64,000 nucleotides of DNA, taken from NCBI RefSeq assembly GCF_009711345.1, contig NZ_SMMA01000064.1, positions 1 to 64,000 on the forward strand, written 5' to 3'. Source of the stretch: Pseudovibrio flavus. GTDB lineage: Bacteria; Pseudomonadota; Alphaproteobacteria; Rhizobiales; Stappiaceae. Positions 48,531-58,431 of the stretch are shown here, piece by piece (positions within the stretch are counted from its first letter, which is position 1; every line of letters starts with the position of its first letter). The position numbers were made by a program, and so were the translations under genes. A model generated the notes under the pieces. The model was given only the letters and a program-made list of their open reading frames with translations, had not been told where the DNA came from and ran no database searches.

Positions 48531-49151
48531 GTGAATGAGGGCATTGGCGTGAGCGCCACTGAGAGCAAAACAGACGCGCGCCAGAGAAGAGCCGAGGATA
48601 TCATTCAGCGGCTTGGCGACAAATCGATTGTCCTTGTGGGGATTATGGGGTGTGGGAAGTCAACGGTGGGGCGCCGTTTGGCTCAGTATCTATCGCTTCC
48701 CTTTATTGATGCAGATGCGGAAATCGAACGGGCGGCAGACCGCACGATTAAAGAGATTTTCGAAGAGCACGGTGAACCTTATTTCCGTGAGGGAGAAAAA
48801 CGGGTCATTTCTCGCCTTTTGGGCGAAGGCCCGCATGTGCTGGCCACAGGTGGCGGCGCATTTATGAACGATGAAACCCGCGCCCGTATTAAAGAGGCGG
48901 GTGTTTCCGTATGGATGAAAGCTGAACTGCCTGTCATCATGCAGCGTGTGCGCAAGCGCCCTACCCGTCCTCTGCTGCAAACCGCAGATCCGGAAGGCAC
49001 CATGAGAAAGCTCATGGACGAGCGCTACCCGATCTACGCGCAGGCGGATATGACCATCTGGTCCCGCGATGTGACCCACGAAGCTGTTATGGAAGAGATT
49101 CTCAAGGCGCTGGAAGAAGGCCTTCCGCGGGCGCCCGAGGCGGAGCAATAA
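48531..49151 (+). CDS. aroK: Shikimate kinase
   Basis: A 206-residue enzyme phosphorylating shikimate in aromatic amino-acid synthesis. Walker A is GIMGCGKST (37-45), and the shikimate-binding DADAEIE and GGGAFM motifs are present. The N-terminus is about 30 residues longer than E. coli AroK; GTG 48531 has GAGAG upstream and GTG 48549 is an alternative. The aroB gene follows by 2 bp, and together with the corC-type gene they form an operon. Confidence 0.94.
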   Translation: MNEGIGVSATESKTDARQRRAEDIIQRLGDKSIVLVGIMGCGKSTVGRRLAQYLSLPFIDADAEIERAADRTIKEIFEEHGEPYFREGEKRVISRLLGEGPHVLATGGGAFMNDETRARIKEAGVSVWMKAELPVIMQRVRKRPTRPLLQTADPEGTMRKLMDERYPIYAQADMTIWSRDVTHEAVMEEILKALEEGLPRAPEAEQ

Positions 49152-49153
49152 AA

Positions 49154-50278
49154 ATGGCAATTGAAGAGCAAAGCATTACCACTGTTACCGTTAATCTGGG
49201 CGAACGTTCCTATCCGATTCTCATCGGTCGCGGTCTTATAGAAAACGCTGGTTCTGAAATTGCTCGCTGCCTGCCAAAGGCACGTACAGCCATCATCACT
49301 GACGAGACTGTCGCCGGTCTTCACCTCAAAACGCTGGAAGCCTCGCTGGAACGCGCTGGCATTGCCTACAGCACCATCGTCATACCGGCTGGTGAAAAAT
49401 CCAAACGCTTTGAAATTTTCGAACAGGTTTGCAACGAAGTGCTTGCCCTGCGCCTTGAGCGCGGCGACGCGCTGATCGCCCTTGGCGGCGGTGTGGTGGG
49501 TGATCTCACCGGTTTCGTTGCAGGTGTTGTGCGCCGTGGCATGAACTTCGTGCAGATTCCGACAACGCTTTTGTCTCAAGTGGATAGTTCTGTTGGCGGC
49601 AAGACCGGCATCAACACCACGCACGGCAAAAACCTGATTGGCGTTTTCCATCAGCCATCTTTGGTGATCGCAGATACAGCTGTCCTTGATACCCTGCCAC
49701 GCCGCGACTTTGCCGCTGGCTATGCAGAGGTAGCCAAATACGGTCTGATCAACGATCCAGAGTTCTTTAGCTGGCTGGAAGCAAATCATGAAGCAGTCTT
49801 TGAAGGCGGCGAGGCGCGCAACTACGCTGTTGCCCATTCCTGCCGTGCCAAGGCTGCCATTGTGGCTGAAGATGAGTTCGAAGCTGGCAACCGCGCCCTT
49901 TTGAACCTTGGCCACACATTCGGCCACGCGCTGGAAGGCGCAGTCGAATACGAAACCGAACGTCTTGTACACGGTGAAGGCGTTTCCATCGGCATGGTTC
50001 TGGCCTTTGAGTTTTCCAAAGAGCTAGGCCACTGCACCCAAGACGATGTTGATCGTGTAAAAGCGCACTTGCAGGCTGTTGGTCTGCCTATATCCATCTC
50101 ACAAATTCCGGGTCAGCTGCCCTCCACCGACCTCTTTATGGACCTGATCGCTCAGGACAAAAAAGTAAGTCACGGTCAGCTAACCTTTATCCTTGTAAAA
50201 GGTGTAGGCGCATCCTACGTGGATAAAACTGTTGAGGCCGCCCCTTTGCGTGCCCTCCTTGAAGAAAAGCTGAATTAA
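49154..50278 (+). CDS. aroB: 3-dehydroquinate synthase
   Basis: A 374-residue NAD- and metal-dependent enzyme making 3-dehydroquinate from DAHP. The conserved GGGVVGDLTGFVAG, SVGGKTGIN and LGHTFGHALE segments (the last with metal-binding His) are all present. It is the second gene of the aroK operon; its TAA overlaps the next ATG in TAATG at 50278. Confidence 0.96.
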   Translation: MAIEEQSITTVTVNLGERSYPILIGRGLIENAGSEIARCLPKARTAIITDETVAGLHLKTLEASLERAGIAYSTIVIPAGEKSKRFEIFEQVCNEVLALRLERGDALIALGGGVVGDLTGFVAGVVRRGMNFVQIPTTLLSQVDSSVGGKTGINTTHGKNLIGVFHQPSLVIADTAVLDTLPRRDFAAGYAEVAKYGLINDPEFFSWLEANHEAVFEGGEARNYAVAHSCRAKAAIVAEDEFEAGNRALLNLGHTFGHALEGAVEYETERLVHGEGVSIGMVLAFEFSKELGHCTQDDVDRVKAHLQAVGLPISISQIPGQLPSTDLFMDLIAQDKKVSHGQLTFILVKGVGASYVDKTVEAAPLRALLEEKLN

Positions 50279-51555
50279 TGACCGAATTACCGCTTTGGGC
50301 CTCCGTTGGCAGCATCTTGGTTCTTCTGGTGCTTTCCGCCTTTTTCTCAGGCTCGGAAACTGCACTGACCGCAGCTTCACGCGCCCGGATGCACCAGCTG
50401 GAGAAGTCCGGCGATAAGAAGGCAACCATCGTTGCCAAGTTGATCATGGCAAAAGAGCAGCTCATTGGCGCTCTGTTGCTGGGCAACAACCTCGTGAACA
50501 TTCTGGCGTCCGCGCTGGCAACCTCCCTGCTTCTCAAAACCTTTGGTGAAGCGGGTGTGGCTTACGCGACCTTGATCATGACCCTCTCCGTCCTGATCTT
50601 CTCTGAGGTTCTGCCGAAAACACTGGCGATCAGCAATGCTGACCGCTTTGCGCTGGCTGTTGCACCGTTCGTACGTGTGCTTGTAGCGGTGCTGAACCCG
50701 TTTGTTCTGGCTATCCAGTTCATCGTGCGTATGGTTCTGCTCATGATCGGCGTACGTATTGATCAGTCTCAGGCTGTTCTTTCCGCTCACGAAGAGCTGC
50801 GCGGCACCGTCGATCTGCAACACAAGGAAGGCGGCCTTGTTAAGGCTGACCGCGACCGTATCGGCGGCCTGCTGGACCTTGTGGAGCTGGAGGTGTCCGA
50901 CGTTATGGTTCACCGCACCAAGCTGCTGACCATCAACGCCGACTTGCCAGCAGACGTTTTGATCAACGAAGTGCTGTCCAGCCCGTACACCCGTATTCCG
51001 ATCTGGCGCGATAACCCTGATAACTTCATCGGTATCTTGCATGCCAAGGACGTTTTGCGCGCACTGGCCGATGTAAAGGGCGACTACTCCCAGTTTGATC
51101 TGGCGAAGGTCATCAGCCCGCTGTGGTTCATTCCAGATACCACCAGCCTGCAGAGCCAGCTTAACGCCTTCTTGAAGCGCAAGAGCCACTTTGCTCTCGT
51201 TGTTGACGAGTACGGCGAAGTGATGGGCCTTCTGACGCTGGAAGATATTCTGGAAGAGATCGTGGGTGAGATTGCCGACGAACACGATACCGAAGTGCCG
51301 GGCCTCAACCCGCAGGCAGACGGCTCCGTGATTGTTGATGGTTCTGTGCCGATCCGCGACCTTAACCGCGCAACCGACTGGGATCTACCGGACGAGGAAG
51401 CAACGACCATCGCAGGTCTTGTGATCCACGAAGCCAAAATGATCCCCGAGGAGCGACAGGTCTTCACCTTCCACGGGTTCCGTTTCACGGTGCTGAAGAA
51501 AGAGAAGAACCGCATTACCCGCCTGAGGATGATGCCTCTCTCCCGCCCGAATTAA
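50278..51555 (+). CDS. HlyC/CorC family transporter (CNNM-type, CBS domains)
   Basis: A 425-residue inner-membrane protein. An N-terminal CNNM/DUF21 domain with three or four helices (about 1-180) is followed by a CBS pair (about 205-325) and a C-terminal CorC_HlyC domain (about 340-420). The family moves Mg2+ and related ions, often outward; the old haemolysin name is misleading. Translationally coupled to aroB (TAATG), an arrangement widespread in alphaproteobacteria. Confidence 0.93.
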   Translation: MTELPLWASVGSILVLLVLSAFFSGSETALTAASRARMHQLEKSGDKKATIVAKLIMAKEQLIGALLLGNNLVNILASALATSLLLKTFGEAGVAYATLIMTLSVLIFSEVLPKTLAISNADRFALAVAPFVRVLVAVLNPFVLAIQFIVRMVLLMIGVRIDQSQAVLSAHEELRGTVDLQHKEGGLVKADRDRIGGLLDLVELEVSDVMVHRTKLLTINADLPADVLINEVLSSPYTRIPIWRDNPDNFIGILHAKDVLRALADVKGDYSQFDLAKVISPLWFIPDTTSLQSQLNAFLKRKSHFALVVDEYGEVMGLLTLEDILEEIVGEIADEHDTEVPGLNPQADGSVIVDGSVPIRDLNRATDWDLPDEEATTIAGLVIHEAKMIPEERQVFTFHGFRFTVLKKEKNRITRLRMMPLSRPN

Positions 51556-51568
51556 CGGTTAGAAACAA

Positions 51569-51598
51569 CAAAACCCGCAGTATCCGCTGCGGGTTTTG
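51569..51598 (+). terminator. Terminator of the aroK-aroB-corC operon
   Basis: A 12-bp stem CAAAACCCGCAG/CTGCGGGTTTTG (51569-51580, 51587-51598) with a 6-nt loop is followed by TTTTT. Confidence 0.9.
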
Positions 51599-51613
51599 TT
51601 TTTAGTGAAACTG

Positions 51614-51874
51614 TCAGGAAGCTTTGGCATCAATTGCCAGCGCATGGACGCCTCCGGCCAATTCTTCCGCTAGACAATCGTTGATTGCCCGATGAATGGC
51701 GACGCGGCTTTTCCCACTGAACTCTGTGGAAACAATTTTAACGCGGAAGTGGGTTTCTCCCCCCTCCCGCCAACCGCCATGCCCTTCGTGCAGGTGGGAT
51801 TCGTCGATGACTTCAAGTGACTGCGGCGAAAACGCTGCAGCAAGCTTGGAGAATATGATATCTTTTTGTGCCAT
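51614..51874 (-). CDS. BolA family protein
   Basis: An 86-residue protein with the BolA fold: HLHEGHGGWREGGETHFRVKIVS holds the conserved His/Cys-region and the FxVxIVS strand, and the HRAIND helix follows. BolA proteins pair with monothiol glutaredoxins to handle Fe-S clusters. The frame is open 21 codons further, but ATG 51874 follows AGAGGTAGG. It is divergent from the J-domain gene. Confidence 0.94.
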   Translation of the reverse strand: MAQKDIIFSKLAAAFSPQSLEVIDESHLHEGHGGWREGGETHFRVKIVSTEFSGKSRVAIHRAINDCLAEELAGGVHALAIDAKAS

Positions 51875-52000
51875 GCCTACCTCTATCAATGGCAACGAAA
51901 GGCGGGTCAAGCCCTTGCCTTTCGAACCCGATTCCAATTATCAATGGCGGTTCTCGAATTTACGAGACTAAATAACTACTCAGGGCTCTGAAAGCGGAAC

Positions 52001-52597
52001 ATGAAGCTAAATTCGTCCATTTTCGACAGTATTCGCGTTAAGCCGGATAAGGAACGTGCAACGCAGCGCAATACCCCGCAATGCGAATGGGAAGGTTGCG
52101 ACCGCCCGGGGGTTCACCGCGCGCCGAAAGGGCGAGATCAAGAAGGTCAGTATTTCCGTTTCTGTATTGACCACGTCAAAGCCTACAACAAATCTTATAA
52201 CTATTTCAACGGGATGGATGACGACGCCGTACGAACCTACCAAAAGGATTCGGCAACCGGGCACCGTCCAACCTGGAAAATGGGCGTGAACTCCGACAAC
52301 TTTGCAGCCGGTGGCAGCAAGAGCGAGCCGGACATGAACGACCCGCATGATTTCTTTGCCGGACGCGGCGAGCGCGCACCACAAAAGCCAAGACGCAAGG
52401 TGCTTGCTCTTGAGAAAAGATCACTCGAGGCACTGAACTTAACCGAAACAGCAACTAGCGCTGAGATCAAATCGCGTTATAAAGAACTCGTAAAAATACA
52501 CCATCCTGACGCCAACGGCGGTGACCGGTCATGCGAAGACCGCCTGCGCGAAGTCATCCAAGCCTACAACACTTTAAAGAAGGCCGGACTTTGCTGA
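52001..52597 (+). CDS. J domain-containing protein with N-terminal zinc motif
   Basis: A 198-residue DnaJ-like co-chaperone. The J domain is at the C-terminus (about 140-196, HPD in KIHHPDANG) and not at the N-terminus as usual. The N-terminal part has C28-x4-C33, H39 and C55-x2-H58, a layout for zinc binding. The pairing with bolA on one side and cobS on the other is a conserved order in Hyphomicrobiales, but its client is unknown. ATG 52001 has GCGGAAC upstream. Confidence 0.92.
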   Translation: MKLNSSIFDSIRVKPDKERATQRNTPQCEWEGCDRPGVHRAPKGRDQEGQYFRFCIDHVKAYNKSYNYFNGMDDDAVRTYQKDSATGHRPTWKMGVNSDNFAAGGSKSEPDMNDPHDFFAGRGERAPQKPRRKVLALEKRSLEALNLTETATSAEIKSRYKELVKIHHPDANGGDRSCEDRLREVIQAYNTLKKAGLC

Positions 52598-52671
52598 GCT
52601 GCGTATAGGCGCTACAGGAACCAGTTTTACCGCTATCCCGTCGAGGAATTTTGGGCGGGCGCGGAGGATAG

Positions 52672-53658
52672 ATGACGAATACGATGACTAGCCCTGAAAA
52701 ATTGCCTGATACCGAAATTTCCGTTCGCGACGTTTTTGGCCTTGATACCGATATGGTCGTGCCTGCCTTTTCTCAGGCAGACGAGCATGTGCCAGACCTC
52801 GACAAGGACTACCTTTTCGACCCAGCCACGACTATGGCTATTCTGGCTGGCTTTGCCCGCAACCGCCGTGTGATGGTGACCGGTTATCATGGTACCGGTA
52901 AATCAACCCACATCGAGCAGGTAGCAGCCCGCCTTAACTGGCCATGCGTGCGCGTCAACCTCGACAGCCACGTCTCCCGTATCGACTTGGTAGGCAAAGA
53001 TTCTATCGTCATCAAAGAAGGCCTCACCGTCACAGAATTTAAAGACGGTATCCTGCCTTGGGCCCTGCAGAACAACGTCGCTCTGGTGTTCGACGAATAC
53101 GATGCAGGCCGTCCGGACGTAATGTTCGTGATCCAGCGCGTTCTGGAAGTATCGGGTCGCCTGACCCTGCTTGACCAGAACCGCGTGATCCGTCCTCACC
53201 CAGCCTTCCGCCTGTTTGCGACTGCAAACACCGTCGGCCTTGGTGACACATCCGGCCTCTACCACGGCACACAGCAGATCAACCAAGGCCAGATGGACCG
53301 CTGGTCTATCGTGACCACCTTGAACTATCTGCCACACGACAACGAAGTTGAAATCGTTCTGGCGAAGTCCCCGCACTTCCAGGGTGCTGAAGGTCGCTCC
53401 ATCATCTCCAAGATGGTTCGCGTTGCTGACCTCACCCGTAACGCTTTCATCAACGGCGATATCTCCACCGTCATGAGCCCGCGTACCGTGATCACATGGT
53501 CTGAAAACGCGGATATCTTCGGTGATATCGGCTTTGCCTTCCGCCTCACCTTCCTCAACAAGTGTGACGAGATGGAACAGCCGCTTGTTGCCGAGTTCTA
53601 TCAGCGCTGCTTTGGTGAAGAGCTGCCGGAATCTGCTGCCAACGTAGTTATGAGCTGA
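52672..53658 (+). CDS. cobS: Cobaltochelatase subunit CobS
   Basis: A 328-residue AAA+ ATPase of the aerobic cobalamin pathway. With CobT it forms the chaperone that, together with CobN, inserts Co2+ into hydrogenobyrinic acid a,c-diamide. Walker A is GYHGTGKST (71-79), and the Walker B region is [11 protein letters not shown] 52672 follows GGAGG. CobT follows 8 bp downstream. CobN is not in the window. Confidence 0.95.
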   Translation: MTNTMTSPEKLPDTEISVRDVFGLDTDMVVPAFSQADEHVPDLDKDYLFDPATTMAILAGFARNRRVMVTGYHGTGKSTHIEQVAARLNWPCVRVNLDSHVSRIDLVGKDSIVIKEGLTVTEFKDGILPWALQNNVALVFDEYDAGRPDVMFVIQRVLEVSGRLTLLDQNRVIRPHPAFRLFATANTVGLGDTSGLYHGTQQINQGQMDRWSIVTTLNYLPHDNEVEIVLAKSPHFQGAEGRSIISKMVRVADLTRNAFINGDISTVMSPRTVITWSENADIFGDIGFAFRLTFLNKCDEMEQPLVAEFYQRCFGEELPESAANVVMS

Positions 53659-53666
53659 GGCCAGCT

Positions 53667-55553
53667 ATGACAGGCCGCAGCAATTCCGCACACAAGCAGC
53701 CCTCGCCCACGGAACCGCTGAAACAGGCCATTGGATCCACTGTGAAGGCCATTGCCGGCAATGCCGAGCTGGAGGTGGTGTTTACCGTAGACCGGTCTGG
53801 GATAACGGGCCAGAAAGTACGCTTGCCTGAGCCGAGTCGCCGCATGAGCCGCTCGGACGTGGCAGCCGTGCGCGGTACAGCTGACTCAATGGCTCTGCGC
53901 CTTGCCTGCCATAACGCTGGCGTACACGCAAAGCACAGCCCAATCGGTTCCAACGCAAAAGCGATTTACGACTCAGTGGAGCAAACCCGCTGCGAGGCGC
54001 TGGGTTCCAACAGAATGGTTGGTGTCGGTGACAACATCGACGCCATGCTTGAACAGCGCTACATGAAAGGCGACTTCGCCAACATCACCAGCCGTGAAGA
54101 AGCGCCCCTTCAGGATGCTATTTCGCTAATGGTGCGCGAACGTCTGACAGGACGCCCTGTTCCAAAGAGCGCCCGCAAGGTCGTGGACCTGTGGCGTGAC
54201 TGGGTGGAGCAGAAAGCCGCTGGCGAAATGGACAAGCTGGTCACTCGCATTGAGGATCAGGTTGAGTTCGCCAACCAGCTTCGCAACCTTCTCGTAAATC
54301 TGGAAATGGCTGACGAGTTGGGCGACAACTCCGATGACGAAAACGAAGATGATGCGGAAGGCAACAGCGAGCAGGATCAGCGCACCGATGTAACCGGCGA
54401 GACGGATGAAGATTCCGGCGAGCAGGAAGGTGCACCTCAAGACATGGAGCTTTCCGGTCAAGAGGTCGAAGACGGAGAAACCGACGGCGCCGATTCCGAA
54501 CTTCAGGAAATCGCTGAAGAGGATATGGCCGACGGGTCGGAAGAAGCCGGGGAGCAACAACCCCGCGAGCATCCGTTCTCCAACCAGTACAACAAGGAAG
54601 AATACCGCGCCTACACGCGTCAATTCGACGAGATCGTTACGGCTGAAGAGCTGTGCGACCAAGCAGAACTCGACCGTTTGCGCGGCTTCCTTGATAAGCA
54701 ACTGGCTTCACTTTCCGGCGCGGTTTCCCGCCTTGCTAACCGACTACAGCGTAAATTGATGGCCCAGCAGAACCGCTCTTGGGACTTCGACCTTGAAGAA
54801 GGCATCGTTGACCCTGCGCGTCTGCACCGTGTTGTTATCGACCCGCTTCAGCCGCTGGCATTCAAGTGGGAGCAGGATACCGACTTCCGCGATACCGTGG
54901 TAACGCTGTTGCTAGATAACTCCGGCTCCATGCGTGGTCGCCCGATCACCGTTGCAGCAACCTGCGCCGACATTCTGGCCAGAACGCTGGAGCGTTGTGG
55001 TGTGAAGGTCGAGATCCTCGGCTTTACCACAAAGGCATGGAAGGGCGGACAGTCCCGCGAGCAGTGGCTGAAAGACGGTAAACCGGCACAGCCGGGCCGC
55101 CTTAACGATCTGCGTCACATCATCTACAAGTCTGCGGATGCGCCATGGCGTCGTGCCAAACGCAACCTCGGCCTGATGATGCGTGAGGGCCTTCTGAAAG
55201 AAAACATCGACGGTGAAGCGCTTAACTGGGCACACCAGCGCCTACTGGGACGCCCTGAACAGCGCCGCATCCTCATGATGATTTCCGACGGTGCGCCGGT
55301 GGATGACTGCACGCTCTCGGTTAACCCGGGCAATTATCTGGAAAAGCATCTGCGCGAGGTTATCGAGGAAATCGAAACCCGTTCTCCTGTTGAGCTTATC
55401 GCCATCGGTATCGGCCACGATGTGACCCGCTACTACCGCCGTGCGGTAACGATTATCGACGCAGAAGAGCTGGCAGGCGCGATGACAGATCAGCTTGCTG
55501 ACCTGTTTGACGAAAACAGCAACACCGCCTCCGGCAAGCGCGGGCGTCGCTAA
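53667..55553 (+). CDS. cobT: Cobaltochelatase subunit CobT
   Basis: A 628-residue partner of CobS. An N-terminal CobT domain (about 1-215) is followed by a strongly acidic linker (about 215-310) and a C-terminal von Willebrand A domain with the MIDAS motif DNSGSM starting at D417. Length is normal. Its TAA overlaps the ATG of the esterase-like gene (TAATG at 55553), so that gene belongs to the operon. Confidence 0.95.
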   Translation: MTGRSNSAHKQPSPTEPLKQAIGSTVKAIAGNAELEVVFTVDRSGITGQKVRLPEPSRRMSRSDVAAVRGTADSMALRLACHNAGVHAKHSPIGSNAKAIYDSVEQTRCEALGSNRMVGVGDNIDAMLEQRYMKGDFANITSREEAPLQDAISLMVRERLTGRPVPKSARKVVDLWRDWVEQKAAGEMDKLVTRIEDQVEFANQLRNLLVNLEMADELGDNSDDENEDDAEGNSEQDQRTDVTGETDEDSGEQEGAPQDMELSGQEVEDGETDGADSELQEIAEEDMADGSEEAGEQQPREHPFSNQYNKEEYRAYTRQFDEIVTAEELCDQAELDRLRGFLDKQLASLSGAVSRLANRLQRKLMAQQNRSWDFDLEEGIVDPARLHRVVIDPLQPLAFKWEQDTDFRDTVVTLLLDNSGSMRGRPITVAATCADILARTLERCGVKVEILGFTTKAWKGGQSREQWLKDGKPAQPGRLNDLRHIIYKSADAPWRRAKRNLGLMMREGLLKENIDGEALNWAHQRLLGRPEQRRILMMISDGAPVDDCTLSVNPGNYLEKHLREVIEEIETRSPVELIAIGIGHDVTRYYRRAVTIIDAEELAGAMTDQLADLFDENSNTASGKRGRR

Positions 55554-56587
55554 TGAAGCGTTCCCGGCGATCACTCCTTCGTGGACTGGCCGCCGGGGCT
55601 GCTTGTGCAGTTGTGGCACTTACTGCTGCAGTTCTGCCCCGGCCCACTTACGCAAAGCCTGTCAGCGTAAAGCAGCACGAAATCACCCATTTCCGCATTG
55701 GCAAACCGAACCTGCACCAGTTCGGCCCCCTTCTCTATTTGGGCGGTCTGGAATTCTGGTCTGGCAATGATGATTTTGGCGGCATCTCCGGTGCAATTAC
55801 ACTGGATGGCGGCACCTCGGTGATCTTGGCAACGGATGGTGGCTACTGGATCACCGCAGATCTCGACCAGACAGACAGTGGAAAGCCGCTGACGCTCAAG
55901 AACGCACAAATCGCACCGATGCTTAGCAAGGAAGGGAAACCTCTCCACAGCACGCCCCAGCGCGATGTAGAGGCCCTTACGCTTCGCACCACCGGCAACA
56001 CAAAACACATCTGGGCATCCTACGAAGGCAAAGGCGGCATGCTCGTCTATCCGTTCCCGCTAACGCTGGACGATAAGCCTGAGGAAGTTGACTTACCTGC
56101 CGCATTAAAGGGCCTTGGCAACAACAAGGGCATTGAGGCTCTGGCGGCGGCTCCTGCTGACAGCCCTCTAGCAGGCGCTGTTCTGCTCTTTGCCGAACGC
56201 GGCGCAGGCTTTGACTCTGATCGGCCAGCCTACATTATCGGCGGCGAGCAACCCGGCGCATTTACCGTAAAGCGCATGGGCAACTTTGATGTCACCGATG
56301 CAACCTTCACCCCTGATGGGGACCTTCTCATTCTGGAGCGCTTGTTTACGCTTCGCGAAGGGCTGCATATGCGCATACGGCGCGTTGATCCGAGCCTGAT
56401 TAAGCCCGGCGCTGTCATTGAAGGCGAGATTTTACTTGCAGCCGATATGGGCTACCAAATCGACAATATGGAAGCGATCACCGCCCATAAAAACGAGCAT
56501 GGCGAAACCATCATCACGTTGTTATCAGACGACAATCGCTTCATAATTCAGCGCAACTTGCTGCTACGGTTCCGGCTCGACAGCTGA
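55553..56587 (+). CDS. Esterase-like activity of phytase family protein
   Basis: A 344-residue protein with a twin-arginine-like N-terminus (KRSRRSLLRG followed by a hydrophobic stretch), cleaved near PTYAKP, so likely exported or membrane-anchored. The remainder is a beta-propeller-like domain of the family with repeated DGG and GG(L/I)S segments. The enzymatic activity of the family is not established. Coupled to cobT by TAATG; why a secreted propeller protein follows cobalt chelatase genes is unknown, though the linkage is conserved. Confidence 0.88.
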   Translation: MKRSRRSLLRGLAAGAACAVVALTAAVLPRPTYAKPVSVKQHEITHFRIGKPNLHQFGPLLYLGGLEFWSGNDDFGGISGAITLDGGTSVILATDGGYWITADLDQTDSGKPLTLKNAQIAPMLSKEGKPLHSTPQRDVEALTLRTTGNTKHIWASYEGKGGMLVYPFPLTLDDKPEEVDLPAALKGLGNNKGIEALAAAPADSPLAGAVLLFAERGAGFDSDRPAYIIGGEQPGAFTVKRMGNFDVTDATFTPDGDLLILERLFTLREGLHMRIRRVDPSLIKPGAVIEGEILLAADMGYQIDNMEAITAHKNEHGETIITLLSDDNRFIIQRNLLLRFRLDS

Positions 56588-56759
56588 TCGTGCCGTTCGT
56601 CAGCCGCTGTAAGTATCTCACACATATTGCGAAATTTCTGGATAGACGAGAGGATTCAAGTCCTAAGGACATGGCACCTGACGTAGCCATGCCAGACAAT
56701 GAGCGTCCGCTGATTGTTTTGCCGCCTCCTCAATGGGAACAACAGGTTAGGAACATGTC

Positions 56760-57575
56760 ATGGGTATTCGAAGCGTCACCGTCGTTCTTGATAGTTCGGG
56801 CAAACAGCCAGCGTTGCAGGTCGCCAAAGGACTGCTGATCTCCCCTAGAGGGAAACTGAAGGCGCTTGCTATCGACTTCAAGCAACCGCGCCCACTCCGC
56901 GCAAATAGCGCGCAGCAGTTCGCTGGAGAAGCTGAGAACTCGCAGATCCAATCGGCGTTGAAGACATGCGAGAGCTATTGTCACGAGCGCGACATAGAAC
57001 CCAAGCTTCAAATCAAACAGCATGTTATTGGCGAGCCACTCGACCAGCTGATAAACACAATCCGCCTTAGCGACGTTGCAGTCATTGCTAAAGACAGCGC
57101 TGCATCAGAAGAGCCCCTTCGCTATGCTCTCATTGAGGAGATGATCCTCGACACCGGTACAAGCGTGATTGTTGTTCCGGCAGAATATGATCAAGAGTTC
57201 CAACCGAAAACCATTGTTATTGCGTGGAATAATACCGGCTCAGCGTTCACGGCAATGTACGCCTCGCTGCCATTGCTACACAAAGCAGATCGCGTGGTTA
57301 TTGCGGCAATTTCTGATGGTTCCTACTTCGACGAAGACTCACTTACCGAACTTCAAGAGTTCTTGAAAACTCACAGTATTTCGGCCGATATCGAAGTGAT
57401 AAACGACCAGCGAAGACCAGTCGCGGAAATTCTCAAAAGCAGACTAGAGGAGCTAAGTGCAGACCTGTTGGTGATGGGTGGCTATAGCAACAGCCGCTTC
57501 AAACAGTACTTCTTTGGTGGAGCCACTAAGGAAATGCTGGACATCATGGCGCTGCCGATCCTGATAAACCATTAG
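56760..57575 (+). CDS. Universal stress protein (tandem UspA-like)
   Basis: A 271-residue protein with two Usp folds. The second half (about 140-271) carries the ATP-binding type motif ending GGYSNSRFKQYFFGGATKEML, close to G-2x-G-9x-G(S/T). The first half is degenerate. UspA proteins respond to starvation and redox stress, with no fixed reaction. ATG 56760 has AGGAAC 6 nt upstream. It converges with the glutathione transferase gene. Confidence 0.9.
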   Translation: MGIRSVTVVLDSSGKQPALQVAKGLLISPRGKLKALAIDFKQPRPLRANSAQQFAGEAENSQIQSALKTCESYCHERDIEPKLQIKQHVIGEPLDQLINTIRLSDVAVIAKDSAASEEPLRYALIEEMILDTGTSVIVVPAEYDQEFQPKTIVIAWNNTGSAFTAMYASLPLLHKADRVVIAAISDGSYFDEDSLTELQEFLKTHSISADIEVINDQRRPVAEILKSRLEELSADLLVMGGYSNSRFKQYFFGGATKEMLDIMALPILINH

Positions 57576-57661
57576 GGCAACAAAAGCGCCCTCCAACTTC
57601 CGGCCACTGGAACTACGGCGGTGAGCACCCACCCACCGCCGAGAAATTTTGTCGGCTCTAT

Positions 57662-58363
57662 TTAGCAGCAGCTGCCTTTTTTACAGCCATCATCTGCAGA
57701 GGTAGAGCAGCTAGTAGCGCCGCCAAGATAGGTCTGCGAAGACAGATAGAAGCCGGTAAATTCAGCTTCAAAATCATCACTCACAGAGCGTTCTGCGATA
57801 CCTGTATCAAGCACAGCTTTCTGCCACGCCTTCACTTTTGGAAAAGCCTTCAGAAAATCATAGTCCGTGTGCTTTTCGATAATCGCAGCGCGGTGCAGCA
57901 ATGGTAGCCATGCCATGTCAACGTTACCGAGTTCAGTGCCGTTGAAATAAGGCCCCTCAGCCAACTGCGCTTCAGCGCGGGCAAATGCCTTATCAAGGTT
58001 GGCCGCACGCTCTTCCAGAGTCTTGCAATCACCGCTGCGCATAGCAGAACACTGCACGAGATAGTGCTTGCTGCCCTGATAACTCCAAGCGCGGTTGTAT
58101 GCCCTGTCTTCTGGGGTAAGACCTGATTCGAGCGGCGTACTGATTTCGTCGATGTACTCAGCAATCGCATCAGATTCGAACAGCGCCTTACCGCTTTCGG
58201 TAATCAACACCGGCACCTGACCGGTTGGCGAAATATCCAAAAACCACTGCGGTTTGTTCTTCAGACTGATGTACTCCACCTGATAGGCAAGGCCCTTGGC
58301 TTCCAGCAGGGCAGTGATGCGCTGAACAAATGGGCAGATTTTAAAGCTAACGATCTTAAGCAC
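57662..58363 (-). CDS. Glutathione S-transferase family protein with Cys-rich tail
   Basis: A 233-residue GST. The N-terminal thioredoxin-like domain has the FKICPFVQR motif (Cys10, of the omega/lambda type that uses Cys and not Ser/Tyr), and the glutathione-site ESDAIAEY follows. The C-terminal helical domain covers about 85-205. The last 15 residues are unusual: C219, C227, C232 and C233, ending in CC. This tail is absent from ordinary GSTs and may bind a metal. GTG 58363 has GGAG upstream. It follows the sigZ-like gene by 68 bp on the same strand. Confidence 0.88.
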   Translation of the reverse strand: MLKIVSFKICPFVQRITALLEAKGLAYQVEYISLKNKPQWFLDISPTGQVPVLITESGKALFESDAIAEYIDEISTPLESGLTPEDRAYNRAWSYQGSKHYLVQCSAMRSGDCKTLEERAANLDKAFARAEAQLAEGPYFNGTELGNVDMAWLPLLHRAAIIEKHTDYDFLKAFPKVKAWQKAVLDTGIAERSVSDDFEAEFTGFYLSSQTYLGGATSCSTSADDGCKKGSCC

Positions 58364-58431
58364 GGTATGCTCCGTCTTTTCATTGATACTGCTATAAAGA
58401 CGGGCGCTTTGAAAAAAGGACGAAAAATAAT

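Noticed and set aside
52598-52671. A cobalamin riboswitch before cobS
   Set aside because: The 74-nt gap is too short for the usual element and no B12 box was seen.
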